Positions 1-6,576 of a stretch of DNA of 6,576 nucleotides are shown here, piece by piece. The position numbers were made by a program, and so were the translations under genes. Positions within the stretch are counted from its first letter, which is position 1. Every line of letters begins with the position of its first letter. The DNA is from Chloroflexota bacterium. Lineage in GTDB: Bacteria; Chloroflexota; Anaerolineae; Anaerolineales; Anaerolineaceae. The DNA lies in the NCBI GenBank assembly GCA_019136175.1, contig JAGVUS010000332.1, positions 1 to 6,576 of the forward strand. Direction: 5' to 3'. Below the pieces are notes generated by a model, which saw only the letters and a list, made by a program, of their open reading frames with translations, searched no databases and had not been told where the DNA came from.

Positions 1-2694
1 GCCCCCGCCTGGTCAACCCTGCGTTCCATCTGGCGTGCCGTGCGCTTCCTGGGTTTGCGGGCAATCCTGATTGCCGCCACCATTTTTATAGGCATCTTTC
101 TAACCATTGTGATGATCAACCGCCCGGTGGATATGGGTTTGAGAACCATTCCTCCCCAGCTGGAAAGCACGTTGATGAGCCAGATCAATCTATATGTCCG
201 GGCTTATAAAAGCCAGCATCCTGCCTACTTCACCATGACCGAGGCGGAACAGGACAAATTTGATGAGGTCTATACCCGCGTCCTGGTGGAAGAGCAGGGT
301 CTGAACCTGCCCTACCTGCAGCGCCACCTGCGCTGGACGTGGAAAGCCCTGCAGTTTGACTGGGGGCAATTGCGCAACATCACCTCCATGGCGTTTGGGC
401 GGGTTCAGAACACCCGCAGCCTGAACGAGGTTGTCTTGCAATATATGGGAAATACCCTCCTGCTGGCAGGCACTGCCAACCTGTTAATTTTCCTGCTGGG
501 TATTCCCTTTGCGCTGTTCCTGGCGCGCCGCTATGGTTCGTGGCTGGACCGCCTGATGACGGTGCTTTCCCCGATTTCATCCATCCCCAGCTGGGTGATT
601 GGCTTGATCCTGGTTGCCATCTTTGCCGTGGAGTTGCGCCTGCTGCCGGTGGGCGGGATGTACGATACTGTTCCATCGAAGAACACTCTCGACCAGGTTC
701 TGATCGTTGCCAAACACATGGTCCTGCCGGTGGCGTCCATCTTCCTCAGCCTGTTCTTCCAGCTGGTTTATTCCTGGCGGACGTTTTTTGTTATCTTTTC
801 GGAAGAGGATTATGTGGACCTGGGCAAGGCGGTGGGGCTGCCCAAGCGCCAGCTGGAGCGCAAGTACATCCTCAAGCCCACGCTTTCTTATGTGATCACC
901 AGTTTTTCCCTGATGCTGATTTCCTTCTGGCAGATGATGCTTGCACTGGAGGTGGTGTTTAATTGGCCGGGGATTGGCTGGCTGTACATCAATGTGGGGC
1001 TGCCGAATTTCTGGGGGGAAAGCATGTACCCCGGCGAACTGCGGGTGGCGCTGACCCTGGTGGTGGCGTTTGCCTACCTGTTGGGGGTGGTTGCCTTCCT
1101 GCTGGATATCATCTATATCCTGGTGGATCCGCGTATTCACCTCAGCCAGGGGCAGCCAACCCTGCGCCTGAAGCACATCCGCCTGAAGAGGCGCAGTCAC
1201 GCCCCGCGCCGCAGTACTGCACCGGTGCGGGAGCTTCGCCCGCCGACCCCGGCTGCACCCCGGCGGGCTTCCATCCGGGTGGATTTGCGGTACAGGCTGC
1301 AGAGCCTTGCCGCCTGGATGCGGCGCGCCCTGCGCGAGGTGCAGCGGTATCCCACCGCGGTGGTGGGACTGGTGATCATCCTCTTCCTGGTTGCCGGTTC
1401 GTTGTACGCTGTGCTGGGCATGCCGTATGAGAAGATCGGCGGTGAGTGGGGGCGCACCAATCTGACCGGGCGCCCCACCGTTCCCAAGCTGGCAAAACCC
1501 ACCTGGGTCAACCTGTTCCGCGCCAATGATTACCTCTCCACTCTGCGGATGGACAGCCGCCAGATGCCGGAGGTCCGCAGTGAGCAGGCGCTCTCCGATG
1601 GCATGCGCCAGGTTACCTTCACGTTCACCTTTGACTATCCTTATCTCGATTTCCCGTCGGAAATGTACCTGTACCTCGACAGCACCTATGTTCAGAAAAA
1701 GCCGTTTGCCTCGCTGGTGTGGACGACGCCGGATGGACGTGAGATCAAGATGCAGGGGATTTCCATCATCCCTTACACCCAGTACAACTTTGACACCCAG
1801 CTGCGCTACAAGCGGATGGTCAATGCCAATCCAAACTGGCAGGCATGGTGGGTCTTTGGCGAGGTGTACCCCACCCCGGTTCACCATGCCCTGTTTGCCG
1901 ACCCGGAAGCCGACAAGCCCAGGGTGGTCAACGGCACCTATACGCTGCGCGTTGAGGGCATCACCTTTGAGGAAGGCAGCGATATCCAGGCGGAATTGAT
2001 CCTGCTGGGGCAGGTGTATGGGCTGGCTGGCACCGATATTTTTCGGCGGGACCTGCTGGTGCCCCTGCTGTGGGGCATGCCCTTTGCGTTGGGGTTTGGG
2101 CTGGCGGGGGCGGTTTCCACCACCCTTCTTTCCATGATCCTGGCGGCGGCGGGCGTCTGGTTTGGCGGCTGGGTGGACAACCTCGTCCAGCGGCTGACGG
2201 AGATGAACCTGGTGCTGCCGGTTCTTGCGATCTGCGTACTGGCGTATGCCTACCTGCACATCAACCTGTGGGTGATCATGGGAATCATTGTTTTACTAAA
2301 TGTATTTGGCACCCCCACCAAGAATTTCCGCTCGGCTTTTCTGCAAATCCGCAACGACCCGTATATTGAGGCTGCCCAATCCTACGGAGCCACCAACTGG
2401 CGCATCATCCGCAAGTACATGGTTCCGCGGATTGTTCCGGTGCTGACACCGCAGATTGTCCTGCTGATTCCTGGCTTTATCTTCCTGGAGGCAACCTTGG
2501 GCTTGTTTAACATCAGCACCGGTTACCCCACCTGGGGGACCATTATCTACCAGGCGGCAACCCGCGGGGCGCTTTACGGATCGCGCTTCTGGGTGATGGA
2601 GCCGCTGGCGATGCTGCTGCTGACCGGGCTGGGTTTTTCCATGTTTGGGATTGCCCTGGAGCGCATTCTGAACCCGCGCCTGCTGGACGATTAA
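1..2694 (+). CDS. Fused DppB-DppC-type peptide ABC transporter permease (5' end possibly outside window)
   Basis: This is the membrane channel of a peptide/nickel-type ABC importer, with both permease subunits in one chain. Residues are numbered from GTG 40. The DppB-like half has a first membrane helix at about 6-27, an outer loop to about 133, and several helices with a coupling loop near 258-283 (KAVGL at 263-267). It ends with VDPRI at 362-366, as DppB proteins do. A basic, Pro-rich linker (about 367-436) follows. The DppC-like half has a helix at 437-463, an outer insert at about 464-663, a degenerate GTDxxGRD motif (GTDIFRRD, 664-671), an EAA loop (E777-A-A-x3-G783) and a C-terminal NPRL, as in DppC. 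GTG 40 is the first start codon seen, but no Shine-Dalgarno precedes it and the frame is open to base 1 with gene-like codons, so translation may begin upstream. The ATPase and binding-protein partners are not in view. The family is secure; the substrate is not known. Confidence 0.9.
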   Translation, partial: APAWSTLRSIWRAVRFLGLRAILIAATIFIGIFLTIVMINRPVDMGLRTIPPQLESTLMSQINLYVRAYKSQHPAYFTMTEAEQDKFDEVYTRVLVEEQGLNLPYLQRHLRWTWKALQFDWGQLRNITSMAFGRVQNTRSLNEVVLQYMGNTLLLAGTANLLIFLLGIPFALFLARRYGSWLDRLMTVLSPISSIPSWVIGLILVAIFAVELRLLPVGGMYDTVPSKNTLDQVLIVAKHMVLPVASIFLSLFFQLVYSWRTFFVIFSEEDYVDLGKAVGLPKRQLERKYILKPTLSYVITSFSLMLISFWQMMLALEVVFNWPGIGWLYINVGLPNFWGESMYPGELRVALTLVVAFAYLLGVVAFLLDIIYILVDPRIHLSQGQPTLRLKHIRLKRRSHAPRRSTAPVRELRPPTPAAPRRASIRVDLRYRLQSLAAWMRRALREVQRYPTAVVGLVIILFLVAGSLYAVLGMPYEKIGGEWGRTNLTGRPTVPKLAKPTWVNLFRANDYLSTLRMDSRQMPEVRSEQALSDGMRQVTFTFTFDYPYLDFPSEMYLYLDSTYVQKKPFASLVWTTPDGREIKMQGISIIPYTQYNFDTQLRYKRMVNANPNWQAWWVFGEVYPTPVHHALFADPEADKPRVVNGTYTLRVEGITFEEGSDIQAELILLGQVYGLAGTDIFRRDLLVPLLWGMPFALGFGLAGAVSTTLLSMILAAAGVWFGGWVDNLVQRLTEMNLVLPVLAICVLAYAYLHINLWVIMGIIVLLNVFGTPTKNFRSAFLQIRNDPYIEAAQSYGATNWRIIRKYMVPRIVPVLTPQIVLLIPGFIFLEATLGLFNISTGYPTWGTIIYQAATRGALYGSRFWVMEPLAMLLLTGLGFSMFGIALERILNPRLLDD

Positions 2695-2736
2695 TCAACC
2701 CGGGGGAATGGGGCTGCTCCTGCCTGCACCGCGGTA

Positions 2737-2742
2737 TATAAT
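2737..2742 (+). promoter_or_regulatory. Possible -10 box upstream of the protease gene
   Basis: A perfect TATAAT lies in the 69-base gap after the permease stop codon, in an AT-rich patch inside GC-rich sequence. No good -35 hexamer is seen 16-18 bases upstream. Transcription would start near 2749, almost at the Shine-Dalgarno, leaving a leader of about 15 bases. It would give the protease/DUF2207 pair its own promoter. No terminator-like hairpin was found between the permease and this box, so read-through is also possible. Confidence 0.35.
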
Positions 2743-2749
2743 ATTCGTT

Positions 2750-2755
2750 GGGAGG
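2750..2755 (+). promoter_or_regulatory. Ribosome binding site fixing a TTG start
   Basis: GGGAGG ends 8 bases before TTG 2764, which is ideal spacing. The ATG at 2756 is in another frame and meets a stop after two more codons, so the TTG is the supported start of the protease gene. Confidence 0.75.
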
Positions 2756-2763
2756 ATGATCCA

Positions 2764-3705
2764 TTGAATCAAACCCTTGCAGCAAGAGACACAACCACCA
2801 AAGAAAATGCATACCTTGCGCTTGCCCGGCAGGGTCGGAACGGCTTCTGGCGCTACCTGGTGACGCTGGCTGCTGTGATTGCCGTCAGCATCGGGACGAC
2901 CCTGGTGCTGATGGTGGTCGCCTATGTGTTTGAACAGACCCTGGACCCCAACGCCTATTCCCTGTTCACCCTCTTGATGGTGACCATGCTGCCCTTCCCG
3001 GCAATGCTGGTGACGCTCTGGCTCAGCCAGCGGTTCCTGCATCGCCGTCCCATCCGCACGCTGGTTACCCCGGCGCGAAAGATCAACTGGAAGGCGGCGC
3101 TCATCTCCGGCGTGGTCTGGTTTGCCCTGGCGGCGCTTGGCGACCTGGTGCTGTCCTTCCTCCAGCCGGGGAATTACACCTTCAGCTATGATTCCGGTCG
3201 GTTCTGGAAGTTTGCCCTGCTTTCCCTGGTGCTGGTGCCGCTCCAAACCTCCACCGAGGAGTTTCTCTTCCGCGGCTACCTCACCCAGGGGCTGGGGCTG
3301 CTTGGCAGAACCATCTGGCTGCCGTGGATTCTGCCTTCGCTGGTGTTTGGGCTGCTCCATTCCGCCAATCCCGAAGTGGGGCTGTACGGCTTCCTGTGGA
3401 CCATGCCGTCCTACATCGGCGTGGGGCTGCTGCTGGGCTGGATCACCCTCAAGAGCGAAGGACTGGAGCCTGCCCTGGGGCTGCATGCCGCCAACAATCT
3501 CTATGCCTCCTGGATTGTCACCTTCGCCGGTTCCTCTTTGCCGGTGCCCACCCTGTTCACCATCCGGGAATTCAATCCCCAGGTGGCGCTGGCAGTATTT
3601 GCTGTTTCGGTGGCGGCATACCTGGCGGTTTTTTACCTGTTTCCTTCCTTCTGGCGCAAACCTGCACCGGACCTGATTGTGGAGGGCGAGAACCATGAAA
3701 CTTGA
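2764..3705 (+). CDS. CPBP family (CAAX/Abi) intramembrane metalloprotease
   Basis: This 313-residue membrane protein has about eight hydrophobic segments (roughly 29-54, 64-88, 109-133, 146-164, 182-199, 207-229, 237-254 and 272-293). The CPBP motifs are complete and in order: EExxxR as E165-E166-F-L-F-R170, FxxxH as F195 to H199, and HxxxN as H241 to N245. In the family the glutamates and histidines form the intramembrane active site of Rce1-like glutamate proteases; members process prenylated proteins in eukaryotes and serve varied, often unknown, roles in bacteria, including bacteriocin self-immunity. The intact motifs suggest an active enzyme. The TTG start is chosen for its well-spaced Shine-Dalgarno. 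The stop codon overlaps the start of the next gene by 11 bases, which implies coupled translation. There is no bacteriocin gene or prenylation enzyme nearby, so the substrate is unknown. Confidence 0.9.
   Translation: MNQTLAARDTTTKENAYLALARQGRNGFWRYLVTLAAVIAVSIGTTLVLMVVAYVFEQTLDPNAYSLFTLLMVTMLPFPAMLVTLWLSQRFLHRRPIRTLVTPARKINWKAALISGVVWFALAALGDLVLSFLQPGNYTFSYDSGRFWKFALLSLVLVPLQTSTEEFLFRGYLTQGLGLLGRTIWLPWILPSLVFGLLHSANPEVGLYGFLWTMPSYIGVGLLLGWITLKSEGLEPALGLHAANNLYASWIVTFAGSSLPVPTLFTIREFNPQVALAVFAVSVAAYLAVFYLFPSFWRKPAPDLIVEGENHET
3681..3686 (+). promoter_or_regulatory. Ribosome binding site inside the protease gene, for the DUF2207 gene
   Basis: GGAGGG lies within the last codons of the protease gene, and its GGAGG core ends 9 bases before ATG 3695. 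It favours ATG 3695 over the in-frame GTG at 3677, which has no such site and would put extra charged residues ahead of the signal peptide. Confidence 0.7.
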
Positions 3706-5401
3706 TTGGAAATTGAAATGGCTGGTGCTGGTGCTCCTGGTGGCGGGCATCCTGGCAGGCGGGGCGGAGGGCGTCCTGGCGCGCTCCTATTCCGCCGACC
3801 GGTTTGATGTGCTGGTGGAGGTGCAGCCCAACGGCTCGTTTTACGTTACTGAAACCATCGCCTTTCGTTTTGTGGGCGGTCCCTATACGTTTGCAAAACG
3901 GGAAATCAAATTAAACGAACTGGATGTGCTGACCTTTATTGAAGCGCAGCAGAATGGCATGCCCATGGAGGCAGGTACGGCTGCGGGGCAGGTGGAGGTG
4001 ACCAGTGGTGATCCCACCATCGTGACCTGGCATTTTGACCCCGTCAGTGATGCCGTGGTTACAACCACGCTGCGCTATTTTGTGGTTGGCAATGTCCGCC
4101 CCACGGCGGATGGCGACCTGCTCTACTGGCAGGCAATCCCGGCTGAGCATGAATACGATATCGAGCACAGCACCATCACGGTGATGTATCCACCGGAACT
4201 CACCCTGGCGGGAACACCCGTGCTGGAAAATCAAAGCGGGGTGCTTTCCGAATCTCCCGGAATGGTCTCGTGGGAGATTGGGGGGATTTCTGCCGACCAG
4301 TATGCCAGCATCAAGACAGCTTTTCCATCCGGCAGCCTGGTCAGCGAACCGCCGCAGTGGCAGGCGAAGCAGCTCCTCGTCCGCCAGAGGATGTTGGATG
4401 CCCTGCCCTGGACAATTCTCCTGGCGCTGGGCATTGGCGGTGTGGCAGCGCTCTTCAGCAGGCTTGCCTGGGCGGGCAGCCGCGAACCGCAGGCGGAAAA
4501 AATTCCGCTGGGCATTGTCAACCGCCCGCCGGGTGACCAGCCCCCTGCGCTGGTCAGCGCCCTGCTGGGGGGAGGTACGGCAGGTTTTCCCTCCACAACC
4601 GGGGCTCTGCTTTCCCTCGCGGAGCGCGGTTACGTGGAGATTCGCGAGACCGGTAAAAAAGGCATGTTTGGCGGCAGGGATTTTGTCTTTGTGCAGACCC
4701 GCCAGGACCTTACGGAATTGATGGAGCATGAACGCCTGATTTTGAAGACGCTGTTTGAACCTGCCCGCGGGCGGCGCGAGGAGGTGCGCATCACCGAGCT
4801 GGGTCTCGACCTCAGCCGGGCATGGAAAATAATCAGCAAAACGCTGGTGGATGAATTGACCACCCAGGGCTTGCTGCAGCCGGAACGCCTGAAGCAGCGG
4901 ACGATGATGCAGCGGTTGGGCATCGCCCTCCTGGTGCCTCCCTTCCTGCTCTTCTGGGTGATTTTCCTGTTCATCTTCAACCCGAGTCTCACCTGGCATG
5001 GGATGATTGCCCTGGGTATCCTGGCAGGGCTGGGGCTGGCGGGGGTTGTGGTCATGATTTACAGTTCCCGCTGGAATACCCTCACCGCCCGGGGAAAGAC
5101 CCTGCAGGACCGCTGGGCGGCGTTTCAAAAGTACCTGCGGGAGCAGACCCGCGCCCGGGAACCGCTGCAGCCATCCTGGTTGGAGGAGTTTCTTGCCTTT
5201 GCGGTCACGTTTGAGCTGGGGGACCAATGGGTGCGCGCATTTGACCGCCAGGGGGTGCGCGCCCTGCCGGAATGGCTTAAACCACTGAAAGCCCTGGATG
5301 ACAGCACTCTGATGAATTTCATCGGCACGGCATCCAGTACCGGCGGCGGGTCGTCCAGCAGTGGCGGTGGTGGGGGCGGCGGCTCCTCCAGCGCAGGCTG
5401 A
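3695..5401 (+). CDS. DUF2207 domain-containing membrane protein (YciQ-like)
   Basis: This 568-residue protein has the standard DUF2207 layout. A signal peptide at 1-29 has lysines, a Leu/Val core and a V-L-A site. An extracytoplasmic, strand-rich DUF2207 domain follows (about 31-225), beginning FDVLVEVQPNGSFYVTE. Next come a membrane helix at about 237-256 and a cytoplasmic part at about 270-400 with the family's conserved stretch around RPPGDQPPALVSALL and LAERGYVEI, which may be winged-helix-like. Two further helices lie at about 408-431 and 437-457. A C-terminal region has the family's W-x-x-F-x-x-Y-L pattern and an aromatic 'LAFAVTF' segment. The last 19 residues (550-568) are only Gly, Ser and one Ala, a common ending in this family. 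Its biochemical function is unknown. The 11-base overlap with the upstream CPBP protease suggests equal expression and perhaps physical contact. A terminator-like hairpin follows the stop codon. Confidence 0.88.
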   Translation: MKLDWKLKWLVLVLLVAGILAGGAEGVLARSYSADRFDVLVEVQPNGSFYVTETIAFRFVGGPYTFAKREIKLNELDVLTFIEAQQNGMPMEAGTAAGQVEVTSGDPTIVTWHFDPVSDAVVTTTLRYFVVGNVRPTADGDLLYWQAIPAEHEYDIEHSTITVMYPPELTLAGTPVLENQSGVLSESPGMVSWEIGGISADQYASIKTAFPSGSLVSEPPQWQAKQLLVRQRMLDALPWTILLALGIGGVAALFSRLAWAGSREPQAEKIPLGIVNRPPGDQPPALVSALLGGGTAGFPSTTGALLSLAERGYVEIRETGKKGMFGGRDFVFVQTRQDLTELMEHERLILKTLFEPARGRREEVRITELGLDLSRAWKIISKTLVDELTTQGLLQPERLKQRTMMQRLGIALLVPPFLLFWVIFLFIFNPSLTWHGMIALGILAGLGLAGVVVMIYSSRWNTLTARGKTLQDRWAAFQKYLREQTRAREPLQPSWLEEFLAFAVTFELGDQWVRAFDRQGVRALPEWLKPLKALDDSTLMNFIGTASSTGGGSSSSGGGGGGGSSSAG

Positions 5402-5429
5402 TTCACCGCCTTTCAACTTTGTATAGTCC

Positions 5430-5465
5430 AAAGGGGCGCTCCATGCAAAAGAGCGCCTCCTTTCT
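5430..5465 (+). terminator. Rho-independent-like terminator after the DUF2207 gene
   Basis: The left arm at 5430-5441 (AAAGGGGCGCTC) pairs with GAGCGCC at 5451-5457 and CCTTT at 5459-5463, giving 12 base pairs with one bulged T at 5458. The loop at 5442-5450 has nine bases. The T-run after the stem is short (TTTCT, partly inside the stem), so efficiency may be modest. It lies 29 bases after the stop codon and would end the protease/DUF2207 transcript. Confidence 0.65.
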
Positions 5466-5469
5466 ACGT

Positions 5470-5475
5470 TATAAT
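5470..5475 (+). promoter_or_regulatory. Possible -10 box for the sensor gene
   Basis: A perfect TATAAT sits just after the terminator hairpin and 76 bases ahead of the chosen start at 5552. No TTGACA-like -35 is seen at 16-18 bases; that region falls in the hairpin's loop and right arm. Initiation would be expected near 5482, giving a leader of about 70 bases. Confidence 0.4.
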
Positions 5476-5489
5476 GATGTTGGCTTGTT

Positions 5490-5512
5490 CCGGCACGTGC
5501 GCTTGCTGCCGG
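5490..5512 (+). repeat. Small inverted repeat in the presumed leader of the sensor gene
   Basis: CCGGCA (5490-5495) and TGCCGG (5507-5512) are perfect 6-base inverted copies separated by 11 bases. The left arm overlaps the 8-base palindrome GCACGTGC (5493-5500). It could be a weak RNA hairpin or a protein-binding site, or chance in GC-rich DNA. It does not resemble a known riboswitch. Confidence 0.25.
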
Positions 5513-5551
5513 GTTGTTCCATCTCCGAACCTTGTTTTCAGGATCATGCCA

Positions 5552-6576
5552 ATGGCTCTTCAAACTGCTGCCGCGTCCCAACCTTCACGCCGCCAGCCGC
5601 TCTGGATCCTGGCGCTGGTGTACCTGGCGTTTATCCTGGTTGTATTTCTCTACCTGCTTATCCAGCAGGCAACCCTGTTTGTGGATACTCCGCCCGGGTT
5701 GTTCCTGCTTGCCTTTGGCATGGGTGTCATCCACCTGGGATGCACCGCCTGGATCCTGTTGCAAAAGCGGTTGAATCCCGCCGGTCAGCTGCTGGCAGTC
5801 CTGCTGGCATCCATTGGGATGGGGGTGGCAGGCTTTCCCGTGCGTACAACCGGTTTTATTCAACCGGCATGGACCCTGGCGGTTGCTGCGGCTGGGGCGG
5901 GGTTCCTGCACCTGGGAATGATCTTCCCGACCCTCTCTGCATGGGTGACCCGCCGTCCCTGGCTGCAATTCCTGCCCTGGGCTGCGGCTGGCTTGTTGGC
6001 GGTGGGGATGCTGGCTTTTCGTCCGCCTGCTGCCACCCGGGACCTGATCCTGGTGGGGTTTGCGGGTTTGAGCACCCTCTTTCTCCTGCTCCGTCTCCGG
6101 TTCAACCCGGCTGCCGGTGTGGAAAGGGAGCAGGCGCGTGCGATGTACTGGAGCATCCTGCTCTCGTACCTGCCGCTGGCGCTCTGGCTGGTTGTGTACC
6201 TGGCTGCCAGACCGAATCTGACCTATGCATACTTCCTCGTTCCGCTGATGGTGTTCCCGGTGGCGGCGGGGTATATCATTCACACGGACCGGCGCCTGCG
6301 GATGGATGTCATCTCCAACCGGGCAATGGTCTACGGCGCGCTGGGAATCCTGGTGGCGCTTGGTTATGCCCTGCTGGTTACCGGCTTGGGAATTATTTTT
6401 GCCGACCTGCTGCCCCCCAACAGCCCCTGGATTACCGGGATGGCGGTGTTCATCCTGGCGCTGCTCTTCCATCCTCTTCGCCGGGGGCTGCAAGCGACAG
6501 TGGACCGCTTCTTCTTCCAGGGGGGGCAGGTGTACCAGGACCTGCTCAAAACCTTCAGCGGGGAACTGACCGAGGC
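5552..6576 (+). CDS. Multi-spanning membrane sensor protein, N-terminal part (3' end outside window)
   Basis: The frame is open from here to the window end, giving 341 residues with no stop. About ten hydrophobic segments are seen, roughly at 17-37, 48-70, 79-97, 105-128, 137-156, 164-181, 200-219, 227-244, 260-283 and 292-308. Features recalled from membrane sensors of Chloroflexota and relatives are present: a HLGMIFP motif (120-126), the segment around D252-V-I-S-N-R-A-M-V-Y-G, and then PLRRGLQATVDRFFFQGG (308-325) just after the last helix. In such proteins this last stretch leads into GAF and histidine-kinase or phosphatase domains in the cytoplasm, which here lie beyond the end, so the output type is unknown. 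ATG 5552 is preferred over ATG 5546 because the only Shine-Dalgarno-like AGGA (5540-5543) is 8 bases from it but 2 from the other. An in-frame ATG at 5477 overlaps the -10 box and is unlikely. Confidence 0.75.
   Translation, partial: MALQTAAASQPSRRQPLWILALVYLAFILVVFLYLLIQQATLFVDTPPGLFLLAFGMGVIHLGCTAWILLQKRLNPAGQLLAVLLASIGMGVAGFPVRTTGFIQPAWTLAVAAAGAGFLHLGMIFPTLSAWVTRRPWLQFLPWAAAGLLAVGMLAFRPPAATRDLILVGFAGLSTLFLLLRLRFNPAAGVEREQARAMYWSILLSYLPLALWLVVYLAARPNLTYAYFLVPLMVFPVAAGYIIHTDRRLRMDVISNRAMVYGALGILVALGYALLVTGLGIIFADLLPPNSPWITGMAVFILALLFHPLRRGLQATVDRFFFQGGQVYQDLLKTFSGELTE

Noticed and set aside
577..2259. Long open frame (560 codons) on the minus strand across the permease gene
   Set aside because: The opposite strand has a convincing membrane transporter with family motifs. 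The minus-strand translation is rich in His, Gln, Arg, Gly and Pro with no recognisable domain, as expected from an antisense frame of GC-rich coding DNA.
3677..3694. Upstream GTG start for the DUF2207 gene
   Set aside because: It lacks its own Shine-Dalgarno and adds charged residues (WRAR) ahead of a good signal peptide. ATG 3695 has GGAGG at proper spacing.
2695..3750. Open frame (351 codons) on the minus strand across the protease gene
   Set aside because: It is the antisense of a gene with complete CPBP motifs. The translation is mostly low-complexity Gln, Gly, His and Arg.
5422..5427. TATAGT as a second -10 box
   Set aside because: It has no -35 partner, sits directly ahead of the terminator hairpin, and is weaker than the TATAAT at 5470.
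5477..5551. In-frame ATG at 5477 extending the sensor by 25 codons
   Set aside because: It lies upstream of the expected transcript start, has no Shine-Dalgarno and would add a Cys-rich stretch unlike the rest of the protein.
3911..5581. Long open frame (556 codons) on the minus strand across the DUF2207 gene
   Set aside because: The same Gln/Pro/Arg-rich composition, no motif, full overlap with a well-supported gene, and it runs through the terminator-like hairpin and into the next leader.
5514..5774. 86-codon open frame on the + strand starting at 5514
   Set aside because: It overlaps the sensor gene in a different frame, and its Trp/Ser/Cys/Arg-rich translation is typical of a shifted reading of CTG-rich membrane-protein sequence.
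5585..6493. Open frame (302 codons) on the minus strand across the sensor gene
   Set aside because: Very rich in Gln, His, Arg and Pro with no domain, opposite a coherent ten-segment membrane protein.

Overview
The window is GC-rich (I estimate about 60%) and carries four protein-coding genes, all on the + strand. Both ends cut into a gene. No RNA gene, CRISPR array or mobile element could be supported. A bacterium of the Chloroflexota, probably Anaerolineae-like, is the best guess. This rests on remembered family resemblance: a fused peptide-transporter permease and a multi-spanning sensor N-terminus of a type common in that phylum. It also fits the CTG-dominated leucine codons and mixed GTG/TTG/ATG starts, but it is an inference and not a proof.

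Region 1 (1-2694) is one long gene for an ABC transporter permease in which a DppB-like half and a DppC-like half are fused in one chain. A basic, proline-rich linker joins the halves. About 200 residues, predicted to lie outside the membrane, are inserted in the DppC half. The frame is open to base 1, so the true start may lie outside the window. No ATPase or binding-protein gene of the transporter is visible here.

Region 2 (2695-5401) starts with a short gap holding a TATAAT box and a strong Shine-Dalgarno sequence. It then has a two-gene overlapping unit: a CPBP-family (CAAX/Abi) membrane protease with all its usual motifs, and a DUF2207 (YciQ-like) secreted/membrane protein with a Gly/Ser tail. 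The second gene starts inside the end of the first, so the two are probably co-translated. Their joint function is unknown.

Region 3 (5402-5551) is a compact boundary with a terminator-like hairpin, a TATAAT box immediately after it and a small inverted repeat in the presumed leader. Region 4 (5552-6576) is the membrane-spanning N-terminal part of a large signalling protein, probably a histidine kinase or another GAF-type sensor. It runs off the end of the window, so the catalytic part is not seen.

No clearly new biological system is visible. The most unusual items are the fused permease with its large insert and the tightly coupled protease/DUF2207 pair.
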